This document shows, piece by piece, positions 15,001 through 26,700 of a stretch of 64,000 nucleotides of DNA. Below the pieces are notes generated by a model that was not told the origin of the DNA, did not search any database, and saw only the letters and a program-made list of their open reading frames with translations. Origin of the DNA: Bugula neritina. Its lineage: Eukaryota; Bryozoa; Gymnolaemata; Cheilostomatida; Bugulidae. Numbering within the stretch: the stretch's first letter is position 1; each line of letters starts with the position of its first letter. A program made the position numbers and the translations under genes. The stretch is from positions 13,448,698-13,512,697 of the forward strand of contig OZ037765.1 in assembly GCA_964035545.1 (NCBI GenBank), in the 5' to 3' direction.

Positions 15001-15054
15001 TATCTTCGGGTTCTGCTCATAAATATCATTTTCATCAACATGCATTTCATTCAT
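1..15054 (-). CDS. ttd14: TTD14-type P-loop GTP-binding protein, 12 exons, 3' end outside window
   Basis: Exons in transcript order: 15054-14976, 13990-13923, 12594-12557, 11630-11593, 11204-11076, 10692-10493, 9244-9167, 8714-8619, 8266-8170, 1586-1495, 1397-1282, 102-1. All joins keep frame and give about 377 residues, with the last few C-terminal residues missing. The start ATG at 15054 follows an in-frame stop. The protein has a Walker A loop ([13 protein letters not shown], about residues 21-33), then [11 protein letters not shown], a [10 protein letters not shown] motif, RYGQVIHM, a [14 protein letters not shown] block and the C-terminal RRCFLW-like domain ([23 protein letters not shown]). 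In Drosophila, TTD14 binds GTP and phosphoinositides and moves TRPL channels in photoreceptors; that role is family knowledge, not visible here. The final intron starts in a tandem array of donors (1198-1282). The exon at 11204 abuts a minisatellite. Start, P-loop and all splice phases agree, so identity is well supported; function in this animal is inferred. Confidence 0.9.
1194..1291 (-). repeat. 21-bp tandem repeat carrying five 5' splice sites
   Basis: The exon/intron junction after Cys-His-Pro-Arg is repeated at an exact 21-bp period. Candidate exon ends are 1282, 1261, 1240, 1219 and 1198, each an AG|GTATGT donor. Because 21 is a multiple of three and no stop intervenes, use of a later donor adds blocks of seven residues (YVLCHPR, with one YVLYYLR variant). 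The first donor gives the family-like sequence. Confidence 0.85.
3440..3960. repeat. Cryptic simple sequence (TATGAC/TATCAC/TAGTAT-type)
   Basis: Interrupted runs of units such as CACTATGAGTAT, GACTATCACTAT and ACTATTAGTATTACT form a low-complexity tract. The same vocabulary returns at about 7180-7490, 16560-17665, 42730-43080 and 44270-44700, so it is a repeat class of this genome and not a gene feature. Confidence 0.75.
4681..5295 (+). pseudogene. Unrecognised coding-like fragment inside TTD14 intron
   Basis: Two plus-strand stretches have codon-like composition. From about 4683 to 4880 one frame reads through an Arg/Lys-rich segment ([13 protein letters not shown]) and then [15 protein letters not shown]. 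From about 5168 to 5294 a frame reads through [19 protein letters not shown] and stops at TAG. The first stretch is also open in another frame for about 30 codons. There may be an intron between them (donor near 4883, acceptor ending TTCATAG at about 5168), but the phases do not join cleanly. I recognise no family. It could be an exon pair of a small nested gene or a decayed insertion; it may also be chance. Confidence 0.25.
7180..7490. repeat. Cryptic simple sequence tract
   Basis: Interrupted ATACTCATACT, TATTACTATTAG and GTCATAGAC units form this tract. It also produces a spurious minus-strand open frame of low complexity (7077-7304). Confidence 0.65.
9890..10104 (+). mobile_element. tRNA-derived SINE, copy 1, with target-site duplication
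   Basis: The body starts AGCAGCCATGGTCTAGGGG and has an A-box-like segment (TGGTCTAGGGGTTAGAGC) and a B-box-like segment (GGGTTCAAATCC). A non-tRNA tail follows, including GCATCCAGTCATAATTGCTCC. It is flanked by near-identical 15-bp direct repeats, at 9875-9889 and 10105-10119 (14 of 15 match), as expected for LINE-mediated insertion. It lies in a TTD14 intron. The tRNA half does not fold as a complete tRNA, so it is not called as a tRNA gene. Confidence 0.88.
11214..11521. repeat. 23-bp minisatellite, about 13 copies
   Basis: The unit is close to TACATGTATACTATATGAG plus TATG or TGTG, repeated with few substitutions. It is self-complementary in part (TACATGTA, GTATAC). It ends about ten bases from the splice acceptor of the TTD14 exon at 11204. 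Confidence 0.92.
14453..14660 (-). mobile_element. tRNA-derived SINE, copy 2
   Basis: On the minus strand this copy has the same head (GGAGCAGCCGCGGTCTAGGGG), a B-box-like GGGTTCGAGC and the tail with GCATCTAGTCATAATTGCC and a CATCAGGGG-like 3' block. It sits in the first TTD14 intron. No clear target-site duplication was found by eye. Confidence 0.82.
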
Positions 15055-16559
15055 CACCACAAACAATATCAGAGTTTCTTATCACCACAGTATATCTAGA
15101 CAATAAAAAACATATTTGAACATTTCAAGTAATAATTTACAGAAACTCAGAAGATTTAGTGAACTGTAAATTGGGTTTCACAGGCTTACAAAGTGTTTCA
15201 TAGATAGACATGGTGACGGTGTTTTATTGACAAAAACAAGTTCTGGCAGTTGGATGTTTTACAGAAATAATAAATTCCTAATTGATAACTTTATTGAAAA
15301 TTTGCATGATAATTGAAGAATGTAAACCTTCATTTTATTGACATTTAAGTTGAACATTTATAAACCTAAAATAACTGTTATTTATTAGTAAACCAAATGA
15401 AAGCACATGAAAAGGCAATGCAGGTAATAATTATTGCTTGAACAATTTGCTCAGCATATACATGTAATTTAAACATACAATTATCAAAGTGCCAGTAATT
15501 GCAAAACTACCTAAGCATTTGTAAATGAAAATTAGAAGCAAATTTTATTGGCTTGAAGTTTCAAAATCTCATTATGAGTTATGCAAAATTTGTTAACAAA
15601 GTATGTAAAGTTGGCAGAGTTGTGATTTGTTAGTATACACTTCTACTTTAATAAAGGGTGAGTTGACTCATCTGGTTAAACTTGGAAATATACCAGATAG
15701 AAGCTTGTTATTTTATTTTCGAAAAAATTAACCATAATGCTTGTGTCAACAGTTCATTGATTTTAATCATAAATAATTAAAAAACTTATATATTTAATCA
15801 CTTTCACTTAATTTTATGATTTCCTAAATTGAGTAATAAAATAATTACGAAAATTTTAGTGACCAACACTATTATTTATCATGTATATATTTATACAGTA
15901 TGAATAAAAATTAAAGGGATTCTATTAAAGTAAGCCTTGAACAACAGGAATCTTAGACCATATAAAATTTGATGAGCCTAACAACCTAGAACATGGATAG
16001 TCATAAAAGAGCTTAAAATATGAAAAGAGTAGTTATCATTAAGCCAAGTAACAGTGTGTATAGCAGTATTCCCCTGGAAAAGAGACAAAAAATTGCCAAC
16101 CATTCATGACAGGCTCACAAAACAATGGAGCAGTTCAGAAACCAAATCAGTGGCAACTCAGGTCACTAATCACAAACAACAACCCAGCACACCAAAGTAT
16201 TTTATCCAGGACATTCACAAAAGTAGTAACTAAAAAGCCATGACTTATATTCCCACTACCAAAACCAAAACAGTGATCACATTACCAGCATTGTCAACTG
16301 ATAAAACCTAGCCTATACCCATGAAACTTTGCCTAACCTATCTATAAGTATCCCTGAATCACTTGAAGCCCATTTTTGCCTAACCCCCTCTCCTTCCTGG
16401 CATTCTAGTGAAACTCCGTAGAAGTTCATATAAACAATTAAAATTAATACTTCAACAACTATTAGTTTAACTAGCTAAATTAGGATGTAGGTTTTGGCTA
16501 AATATGAATTTAAAAAATAGCATTGGACTTACATATCACAGACATGGTCATATTTATAA

Positions 16560-17665
16560 CAGTTACTAGTAGTATCATATTATGATCAACATCATAAATT
16601 AGTTATACTTATAGGCATGCTCATAGGCCATAATAGTACAGGTACCATAGTTATACTCATACTGACCAGTATACTTAGCAGTAATCACTTAATGTCTAAG
16701 CACTAAGGCTATGTTAGTGTAACCATGGTTAATTGCTAATTGCTATTAATATTACTATCGTATCGGTACCAGTAAATGAATCTTTAATAATAGTTAACAC
16801 ATTGACTTAAAATTATTTCAATAGAAATATTCATATTGCATTTAATGTTAGTTGTAAAATGTTAGGTGTAAAACTTTAGACTTTCAGTTATTCAGAGTGT
16901 AGTTGTTAGTGTTTCTATTTGATATTCACCTTTATGTCACAATATGAATATACAAGAAAACATCTATGAACTATTACTAGTACTAGTAATAAGTATAACT
17001 AATAGTAAAGCTATCACCACAAGATGAAGACTGAACTTGAACTTCAATTATAACTGTAAGACTAAGTGTAAACTACAATTATGCGGCATGGGCATGGGCT
17101 CATAGTTATAGCCAATAAGCATAAGCACAACTGTAACATTAACTATGGAAAGTGAAGCTGTTATATCTTTTAATTAAACACCTAAACATATTTACACTTA
17201 CAGTTACAATTATAGTTAATGTTATGCTAATGCTTAAAACTAAAATTTACAGCCTATAGACCACAGGCAATCCGCAGAGTCATCGTCCTACTGAAACTGA
17301 TCGTAAAACCGTAGCACTAGCAGTAGCAGTCATACTCAGATTCAGAGTAATACTGATAGCCATACTAATACACTTACAGTCTCACAAAGCACACTCACAG
17401 CCAACCCCAGTCCATGTGACTGTCAGTATCACTATCCGGTCACTATGACTATGACTATCAGCATGAGTATTAGTAATACCAATAGTATTACAGTAATAGT
17501 ATTACTATTACTATTAGTATTACAGTTACTATTAATATATCTAAAATAATACTTATAGTCATACTTAGACTTAGAGTTACTCAATTACTGTTAGTACTTA
17601 CACTTACTCTTACAGTTACTGTTAGTGTTAGTGTTACTGTTAGTGCTACTGATAGTCACAGCGAT
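16560..17665. repeat. Long cryptic simple-sequence tract
   Basis: Interrupted units such as TATTACTATTAG, CTATGACTATCAGC and AGTTACTGTTAGTG run for about 1.1 kb. The units drift continuously along the tract, as expected of old slippage-generated sequence. Confidence 0.65.
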
Positions 17666-18892
17666 AGTATTTATCACGGCTTTTAACACATTAAAACAAC
17701 AACTTTACTACTTAGTAATTTTGCCAAAGTATGTTTTGCTTGTCTTACATTCATGATCAACGTCCACTGATTGTCATGGGAGACCACATGTACTGCTTTC
17801 GATTGTACAGGCCTGTGGATCACGCTGGTATACCAGAACCATCGATCTTTTGTTATTGTGTGCCTAGCACAGATACTGTCTTTTTTAAGCATTTCGGCCA
17901 TTGAATAGCTAAATTAAGGTAATATACCGACATCTTTGAAAAATACAAAATTGGTCTACGATAAGTAAAAATGAACAGTTGAGGAAACAACTCTGCTTGT
18001 TAACGTGCTTCATGCGTTTACATTATACCACATGAAGATATTACATGTTACATTAATAATTAACATGCTTAAAAACTGATCAACTAAAGCTATTATAATA
18101 GAAATGTCATGCTGTACACATTTCATGTTTATCGTGAAAAAACTCTTGTCATTTGAGACTAGTAAAATTGCAACAAAATGGCACAGCTTATATGACTTCA
18201 GCATCTACAATTTGTAAGTAAACTCAAACAAAGTAACAGCAATTAGCTGTAACAATTTTAAAATTTTAAATCAATTGTGGTGATGCATTCAATCAACTTC
18301 ATTTGTAAACTACGGTCAACTTTTCTAACATAGCTTATCAAATTTCTTTTTGCTTATATTTCAAAGTTTCAGCTTCTAATAGCATTCTATATTTATAACA
18401 TAGAGAAAATAACTGATGCTATTAGATGTCCTATTCCCATCTTCATTTTGTTAATTTAACATACCAAATCAAGTCACTTATAAGCCCCATTAATAGCATG
18501 CTTACTACTTTACAAAGTACTGTAATATGCTTGCTATACTGCACCTACGCAATTGTACATACTCATGTATGAACAAAGATATATGTATGCAATATCTAAA
18601 GCTGCTCAATTGTGAAGCACATATTGTTATATGTTATTATTATATAAAAGCATAAAACGTATTATTTATGGTTAAACATTTCATTATAAATGTCATTGTT
18701 TTGTATTTATTGTAAATTACTCAATTAGCTAGTAGAATAGAAACCAACATTGGTTATAATGTACAGGATCGTGTTTTTCAAACCTTACTACGGAATTTTG
18801 TTTATGCACCAGCAAATCTGAAAATGAGGATGTTATAACTTTTTCTTAATGCATGTGACATACTAAGGAAACATTATATTACAGCTTGTAAA

Positions 18893-19071
18893 TTGGGAGC
18901 AGCCATGGCCTAGGGGACTAGGCTTAGTAAACCTGAGGTCATGGGTTTGAACCCCAGGTGCTGTTAGGAAGACCATCTAGTCATAATTGATCCAGTGCCA
19001 CATATGAATAAATATTAACCTGCTTTAAAAAACCCTTTCCATCATGAATTCTCACAGGATAGTGACTATAT
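18893..19071 (+). mobile_element. tRNA-derived SINE, copy 3, with target-site duplication
   Basis: The head (GAGCAGCCATGGCCTAGGGG), a B-box-like GGGTTTGAACCCC and the family tail (CATCTAGTCATAATTGATCC) are present. A 10-bp direct repeat AGCTTGTAAA lies at 18883-18892 and 19072-19081. The A-box region differs from copy 1. Confidence 0.85.
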
Positions 19072-19278
19072 AGCTTGTAAACTACTCTTATATGTGCATC
19101 TATAAGATTTATTATGCTAAGCTCTCTCCTATGTATAATTTTTCAGCTTAAAACTTTTCATTATGCTGACTTTATCACATTAAAAATGTTGGTTTAGGTA
19201 AATATGGAGCTGCAAAATATTTTTTCTTCAAACCTGGAGTTATGCTCTCATATCTATTTTTATTATCTTCTGTATACC

Positions 19279-19429
19279 CCTCATTCGCACTTACCGTACC
19301 GAAACGCCGTACATGAAGCTTAGACCATTGAACTATAACTGGTTATAGTTTCGGTTCAATGGCTCAGACATTTGTAAAAATGTCTAATATTTGCTGTTAC
19401 GACCTACGGTACGACAAGTGTGAATGAGG
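19279..19429. mobile_element. Small palindromic MITE, about 151 bp
   Basis: Imperfect terminal inverted repeats of about 22 bp start CCTCATTCGCACTTACCGTACC and end with a matching CGGTACGACAAGTGTGAATG plus AGG. The interior holds a further palindrome around TTATAGTTTCGGTTCAA. It has no coding capacity. No obvious target-site duplication was seen, so the superfamily is unassigned. Confidence 0.7.
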
Positions 19430-20835
19430 AGCTAGTTTAACATGATAAAAAATGCTGGGTGGTGCTTGTGAAGTACAAAAAATACTTTATACATGTTAAT
19501 GCAGTTTCCAAGATAAGTATTGCTTTTAGAGAGGTTTATATAATTAAAAAAAATTCGATTAAATACAACATAACTGTAATGGTATTCTGAAGATTGGGCA
19601 TATATATAGTTTCCATATAATTATACAACTATGTTTATGTTGATAGCTTATTTATAATAACTTACAATAAATAATTAAAAATGCTGTTGAATTCTCTACT
19701 TACTCTTAATCTCATATAAGCTAAGGCTTTGATGTATAATTGTGCTGGCAAAAATATACATTTTGAAATCTGTCGCAAGCAAAAATTAAATCTAAAATTT
19801 TCATTTGAAAGTTGCATTAATTTATAAACTCTTCAATTTTAAATGAAGTATTTTACAATCATATAATTGAAATTCCTTTGCTACAGCTTGTAGGCTATTT
19901 GAATAAGTTATCATAATCTAATGTAGTTTACTAAACTAGGTAAATGCAGTAAATAAATACACTTGGTTTGTTTTTGTAAAACATGTATTTTTCAATGTGG
20001 AAATTTCATTGAAAGGAATGTAAAACTATATTGTATGCAATTCTATTTTATATCCTCTGAAAATTTCCTGTGGAGAGATAACTAGCTATATACTGGTATA
20101 TTATATAGCAGTCAAGATATTTAAGCAACCCTATACTCAGATGTATAATTAGCTGCAGGACTGAAATAATAAAAGTATGTTAGCTCAGTTATAAAGCTGC
20201 TAAACAGAGTAAACAGCAACGTATCATAGTATTTGTTATGCTCACGAATCATTCAACTAAAACTTAATTACAAAATTACTTTATTCATGTGTCTCTAATT
20301 TAATTCTGGAAAAGCTGACAGTAAAAATATAATTATGATCTAGCTTCCAGCTGTGTCGAAAGCAATCAGTAAAAGTGAGATGGATATAAGCTGCAGGGTG
20401 GTCCCAGTCAGTTTATACAGGCATCTACAACACCTGGAACTACTTGTGCTATGCCGTACTACAGCATAGCAGTAGTGGCCAGAACATAAAGAGCTCAGTA
20501 ACAAATATAGTGCTAACAAATAAATAAATACTTTCTACAGCTAGCTTAGAAACATAATATAAATCTTATAAAGACCACAGTGGAAACATTAGTTTAAACC
20601 TAGCATGTATATTTGACTAGAGCACGGTTGTAGCAAAATAATGAACTAAGACAATGCTTATATTGTACATGTAGCACATAATTGCTGTTTTATTACAAGG
20701 GCATTACATCTTAAAATGGAATGATATGTGCGACTACAAATATTATTTAGCCAGATTAGTAAACATCATCAAATTAATTTCCTGAGTGTGCTACATATAC
20801 TATAATGTGTATAAACCTCATGCAAGTTTATAGTT

Positions 20836-21036
20836 ACCATCTCTGTGAGAACCCCTGGAGGAAAGGGTTTTTTAAATCGGTCTAAGGACTTCTTTTTTGT
20901 ATTGTGTCAAAGGAGCAATTATGACTGAATGCCCTTCCTAACATCACCAATGGCCTTTACTGAGATTCGAACCCCTGACCTTGTGTTAACTAAGCCAGTG
21001 CTCTAACCCTTAGACTACTGCTGCTCTCTACATGAT
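20836..21036 (-). mobile_element. tRNA-derived SINE, copy 4
   Basis: On the minus strand it reads AGAGCAGCAGTAGTCTAAGG, an A-box-like GGTTAGAGCACTGG, a B-box-like GGGGTTCGAATCTC and the tail GGGCATTCAGTCATAATTGC. A TTTAAAAAACCC block and CAGGGGTTCTCACAGAGATGG then match the other copies. Confidence 0.85.
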
Positions 21037-21104
21037 ATTATAATATATATCTTATAATGTTATAACTATATAAAAATGTAAGCATTGTAAAATAGTAAAT
21101 TAGA

Positions 21105-21295
21105 GAGGAGCTATTGCTGGTGGTGATACAGGCCTAGCTGTGATGCAGGTCATGAGTTTCAGTCCAGACTATTGGTGATGTTAGGAAAAGCATCCTATGA
21201 TAATTGCCCCTGTGCCTCAGTAAAACACTGGAACCAGTATGGTAAGGGGCAAAGTTTTTGTCATCAGGAGTTCTCACATGGATGGATATTTTAAA
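21105..21295 (+). mobile_element. Degenerate tRNA-derived SINE, copy 5
   Basis: The tRNA half is badly eroded (the GCAGGTCATGAGTTTCAG region is still visible). The family tail TTGGTGATGTTAGGAAAAGC, ATAATTGCCCCTGTGCCTC and CATCAGGAGTTCTCACATGG is clear. It is older than copies 1 and 4. Confidence 0.7.
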
Positions 21296-23639
21296 CAAAT
21301 GCAATTGCAAGATTGTATAATAGTAGATTACAAACATTTACAGCATTACAGCATTTGTAAAATAGTTGCTTCATAGCTAAAAAGTGTGTGAAAACTCCTT
21401 TTAAAATGTATAATAACTATAAAAATTGATACTAAAATTTTAATTAGTTTATTTAGTGCATGTTATAATACTTGTGAAGAATGCTTGCTAGTAGTGCTAA
21501 GTGAAGTTGTTTGAATTTTTGTTTACTAATCAGTCAGTTTACATTGTATTTGGCTACTAGGAAAGATAAAACAGAACTGTGTCGACATGACAGGGAAAGT
21601 ATGTATCCTGATTGCTACACAGCACTATGTTAATTTGCATGCAAGTTCTATTATTAGATATTTCAGTCGAAATGTCTGTCAAATGCCTTTTTATGTGCAA
21701 TATTGTAACTGGGAAGTGTTGTTTAAGTCTTCTACCCAGGGTTTGTGAGTTATTGTTTAAGTTGATGGGGCTATATTGACCCACAAAGAAATCTAAGTGT
21801 ATAATAGCCTTGGTTTGTGACATAGTTTATTCTGTAACTACCAACCTTTCATAAATTGCTTTAATGGTATAGACTATAGACTATATAGCATGCTACTTGT
21901 TTAGTGCAATATATTAGTACTGATATTCCAAGTGGTTTGAAAGCCTTCATACAACTTTTAACCTAAGTTCATACTTTAATCATTAAGTTTGTCAGTTGAC
22001 TGAATACATACACACCTCATATGCCACCTTACTCACAATACTCCATATTTATTACAGTCTATACTTCATCAAATCATTCTGCAACAGCACGCTTCATTTT
22101 ACAAAGTTAACTCACGCACCCATTTTAGTTTTCTCACAACCATTCTGCTCCTGATACTGTATAATTACAGAGAATATATAGAGAGCCTTTTATTAAAATC
22201 AATTCCATTGACTTTTAATCAAAAGCAATATTATGATCTATTAGCTAAAGGTTTTGTACTCAGCAGGTTTTAGCTAGTATAAAATTGACATTACTGTCAT
22301 TAGAAATACAGAATTTTAATCAATTGACGCTATAAAAATGTAAATTATGATATATCAAAATTATAAATATTCTATAACAATTTGTAGATAATTAATTAAA
22401 ATGGTAATTTTACCTTTTAGAGTATGGTTGCCAACATCACTAATGGCTTTATCTACCCACAACTCGTGCTATACTAAACTATTTCAAACTAGTATGACTC
22501 AGATGTGAGTTTAACTTTACAAAGCATAATAAATTATGCACATGAAAGTGATAAGTTTATAATGAGCTATATGATTTAAATATTAAGCTAAAAAGTTATC
22601 TCACGTTTCACTACACAATCTTCGTTTCGTGTTTTGATAATTGCAACTATTAGTGAAAGATACATGCAAACCTTATAAATTTTGTTTATACAACTACCTT
22701 GTCCTACAAACAAGTTACTTTGTAGAAATTTAACTGTAATTTTTCTGCTGATCAGTTTTTAAAGTGATGTTATAAAATTTGGAAATATGCAAGTTTTGCT
22801 ATAGTACTAATAGCATGTATTCGCTACTTGAACATCCACATATAAAATTTATACTATAAATTATCTATTTTTTAAATTATATTAGTGATTTAAAAACCTT
22901 GAAGCTCTCAATTTTCCAAAACATACACCCAGTTTTATTTAGAGCACAATAATACATGCAATGTAGCCCACAAAGCATGGGATGAAGTAGAGGCTGTGAG
23001 AAAACATAAACATATATACTTCTTTAGTATCAAACTGTACTGGAGCACATCATAATAAATTTGAAAGTGCATCAAAAGTTTTCAAAGTCTTTTATTCCGA
23101 GTTAAGCTTGAAGTTTGCCTATTTTTATTTATAAAATGCAGAATTGTTTCAATTTCTATTTCACAATAAAATAAATTACTCATTCCGCATAGAATATTAT
23201 ATGTTAAGCAATAACTCTAATGAAATAGATTACAGTTTGATACTATCATAGAATAAACTGCTTTGCATTTCAAACTTTCAAAACGTTTGTAGTAGTTACA
23301 AAGGCTGCAGCGCGTAAAAAAATCATGATGTAAGAACTTTCGCAAAATATCCAAGAAAATTTGTGTGTTATACAGAAAGTGAGAATTTTTGATAGAGCTG
23401 CTTGGGTGAAATATAAGCAGTGTGAGTGATATATGTATTCAACCACAATCATTGGATCTTGGAGCTACCATCTAGCTACCATCTAGCTATAACTTATAGG
23501 TTTTTTAGTTTTTTTTAAAGGAAAAGATTATATTTTAACTAGTCCTAGTGAGATGCTAGTCACCAAAAACTAATAGCTTCTTTACAATGTTTCCTCTCAC
23601 TAACTAATGACTAAAACCAATCAACTGTCATACTGGCTA

Positions 23640-23697
23640 AAACTAGCCAATCAGAAAAATGTACTGAGTCACTCGAGTGGATATGCATAATATATAA
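23640..23697 (+). promoter_or_regulatory. BARX core promoter: CCAAT, octamer-like and TATA elements
   Basis: A TATATAA box lies at 23691-23697, immediately after ATATGCATAA, which resembles a POU octamer site. AGCCAATCAG lies about 45 bp upstream. The TATA box is 100 bp before the BARX start codon, leaving room for a leader of about 70 nt. Factor binding is inferred. Confidence 0.5.
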
Positions 23698-23796
23698 GAA
23701 ACAACCTCAAACTTGCATTTCACCTTAGATAAAGGATTCATTAACAAGATATAAGAATAAAACTAAAAGTTTGAGTCAAATTCTTTTGGTGTGAGA

Positions 23797-26700
23797 ATGC
23801 AGCAAAGCCGTGAGAAAACCTCCTTTTTAATAAAAGACATTCTCAACCTACCAGCCAACCAACACACAGCAGCAGCAGCAGCAGCAGCAACAGAACATAT
23901 GAATTTCTTCACCACAGAATTGATACAAAAACCTACTCCAGTTAAAATGGAATCATTTTCAAGGTTTCCTGCAGAATTGTTGCTACTAAGAGAAGGTATG
24001 TTACTATCACAATGAGTAAGATATTAAGGAACAGCTTTGGCTAATAGCCTTTTGATAAAAAGTTATACTACAAATTTTGTTGCTGTTATTTATTAATAAT
24101 AATATTATTTATGCTCTGGTAAATATGTACCTATGCCATCTTTAGCTTTTGTCAAACCATATCAAGTAATTGTTCAAACAATCACGATAATATACAGTGA
24201 ACATGTGAAAGATGCTTAAATCTATTCTGTACAACTGCTCTTAGCCGAGACCATTGATATAATTAAATATTTCAGACTCTAAATGTAATTGTATTTCATT
24301 ATTGAGACAGATTACTGAAATGCCAATTACTATTTCATCTTGCATCTAAAAATATATAACTGGAAATTTTGCAATGTTTTGGCTACAGTTTAACTACAAC
24401 TTATTTGTACCGAACAACAAATTTTGTTACTACAAGCATAGTAAAACATACGACTCAGAATATCAAAGAATCCCTGCATGGTTTGTTGATAAATCTTTTT
24501 TTTTTAAAATGAGCTGTTGCTTTCAAAATATACAAAACAATAAAATATTATATTTTTCAATTTAATGTGCATGGTGGTAATGATACAACTGGCTTAAAGT
24601 CAAAGTATTTCTTGAAACTCTATTTTTACATAAAGCCTTCAATACAGTGTCTGGTAAAAATGGCACTGGTAAAAATGGCACTGGTAAAAATGGCACAGGT
24701 AAAAATGGCACAATTGGCAAATTAGGTAAGAACGGCACACTTTCAAAATTAGGGTTTGGGGTGGGGTTGGGGGTTTGGAATGGGGAGTTTGAGTTTGGGG
24801 TTTGAGAAAATTTAACATCAGTGTGCCATTTTTACCTGTGCCATTTTTACTTAACATCCTTCAATACAATCTCTTTTAACTAAAATACTCCACCATATGT
24901 TATAAAGATTGACCACCTGTAAAAATTGGTTTAACTATTGAAACTATTTTTAGAAGAAAAAAATGTTAAGCTTTCTGATTCTTTTGTAAATGAAAATAAA
25001 AGTTGCTTTCCTCTATTAACAGCCATTGTACGTAATACCTAGTAACAATACATGTTTATACTTCTCAGTTCTCATTAATTATGCTTTTGCCAGCTGTGCT
25101 GGTGTGCATATTTTGTTGACATGCTTCAGTACAAAATTTGTGCTCTCAGCATTGATTTTTATAAAATGCAAGTTGTAACTGATGACTGATGACTTCAAAT
25201 TTGACCACTTACTGTGACCTGTCATATTAGTGTCACATGAAAATTGTTGAAGTTCAAAAAACAACAAATCATTAGCAATAATTTCCACAGTGAAAGATAG
25301 GTACGTAGCTAGCTCGTGTTCTATTGAATTTATAAGCACCCCACCCTTCCGCCACTTCTTTGATATGCAATAGTAATTTAAAAATTGACAAATTAATCAA
25401 TAAATAGCTATTACTACTTCTAATAACATAGTAAGTACTCAACTATGTACTCTATTAAAAACATACATTTTATTAAAATGTCTGTATTTCCAACAGTCTC
25501 ATCCCAGATTAATTTAGCCATCTATTATAATTATAATATTCTAAAAACATTCTCTACCAACTATAATACTTTAATTCCCTGTTTGTAGCTCATGCGAAAA
25601 TTAACCATAAAAGAGCAAAACAATAATTATTGTCACTTATGCATTAATGGCAATAAATCATGATTAGTGACTATATACCAGTCAAATTTCCCATTTTATT
25701 AATGATTTTTCTGATTGTAATTGCCTTTTCCAATATAAGTTAGCATTCCAGGAGGTTACCTAACTGCGCAAAATAATTAGTGCTAGAGATTAAGCACGGT
25801 ATTTGTCATCTCCTTACATATCATTACAAAAATTCTAGATTTTGCCAAGCACTGTGCAGCTGCTGCAGAGAAGCTGTTACGTAAAGACAGCATAAACTCC
25901 CTGTTCAACTTGAGTTCTACTGGTGACCAGAAGCACCTACCACCAACAGCAGTAAGTGACACAGAACACATGGAGTGCGAGAAATTGTCACCAGCCCTTT
26001 CCAAGTGCAGGAGATCCAGAACGGTGTTCACAGAAATGCAACTTCTCGGATTAGAAAAGAAATTTGAAAGCAACAAATACTTATCCACTGCTGAGAGAAC
26101 TGATCTGGCAAACCATCTGCACCTTACTCAACTGCAAGTCAAAACCTGGTACCAAAACAGACGAATGAAGTGGAAAAAGCATGTAAGAATATATTATTTA
26201 AAGCTTACTTATTTCTGCACAATATGTTTATGCTGCAAAGTTAAATTCACTGTAATTTATACAGTAATTAAATTAAAATTACAGCAAGAAGTGGAAAGTA
26301 ATGATTTTAATGTTTTTTTAAAAAACTGATATTAAGGAGTTCAAAACATCTTCACTGGCAGCAGTGATTTCAGACAAACAAAGAAGTATATATGTCTTTA
26401 TTGTAAAGAGCCAATTAATATTTTTGAAAGCTGTTGAATTCAGATAATAAAAGTTTAGAGTTATTGGCTAACATCAAAATGAAGGACAAGTGATTAGTTC
26501 TTATAAAAGCCAACAGATCTATTTTTAAAGCAATTAGTGAGGGAGTTTGCAAGTGTGACACTAAATTTAGCATTGACTCAAGAGGGTAATGGTTTTCGTA
26601 TCTAACAACAACATACTCATTGGTGGCCAATATGTGGTATGTCACTACTAACAATCTATTTGATCAAAAGGATGTTTTGAAGTCAAAGCAAAGTTCAGGA

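Larger units (their letters stand above)
15055..23639. other. Intergenic region between TTD14 and BARX
   Basis: The TTD14 and BARX start codons face away from each other across 8.7 kb, so promoters and enhancers for both should lie here. Recognisable content is three SINEs, a 151-bp MITE and a long simple-sequence tract. No open frame here shows a convincing domain; one 72-codon minus-strand frame (17683-17901) is left uncalled. Confidence 0.6.

Noticed and set aside
17683-17901. Minus-strand frame of 72 codons with protein-like composition
   Set aside because: No splice partners, no recognised domain and no neighbouring exon; too weak to call.
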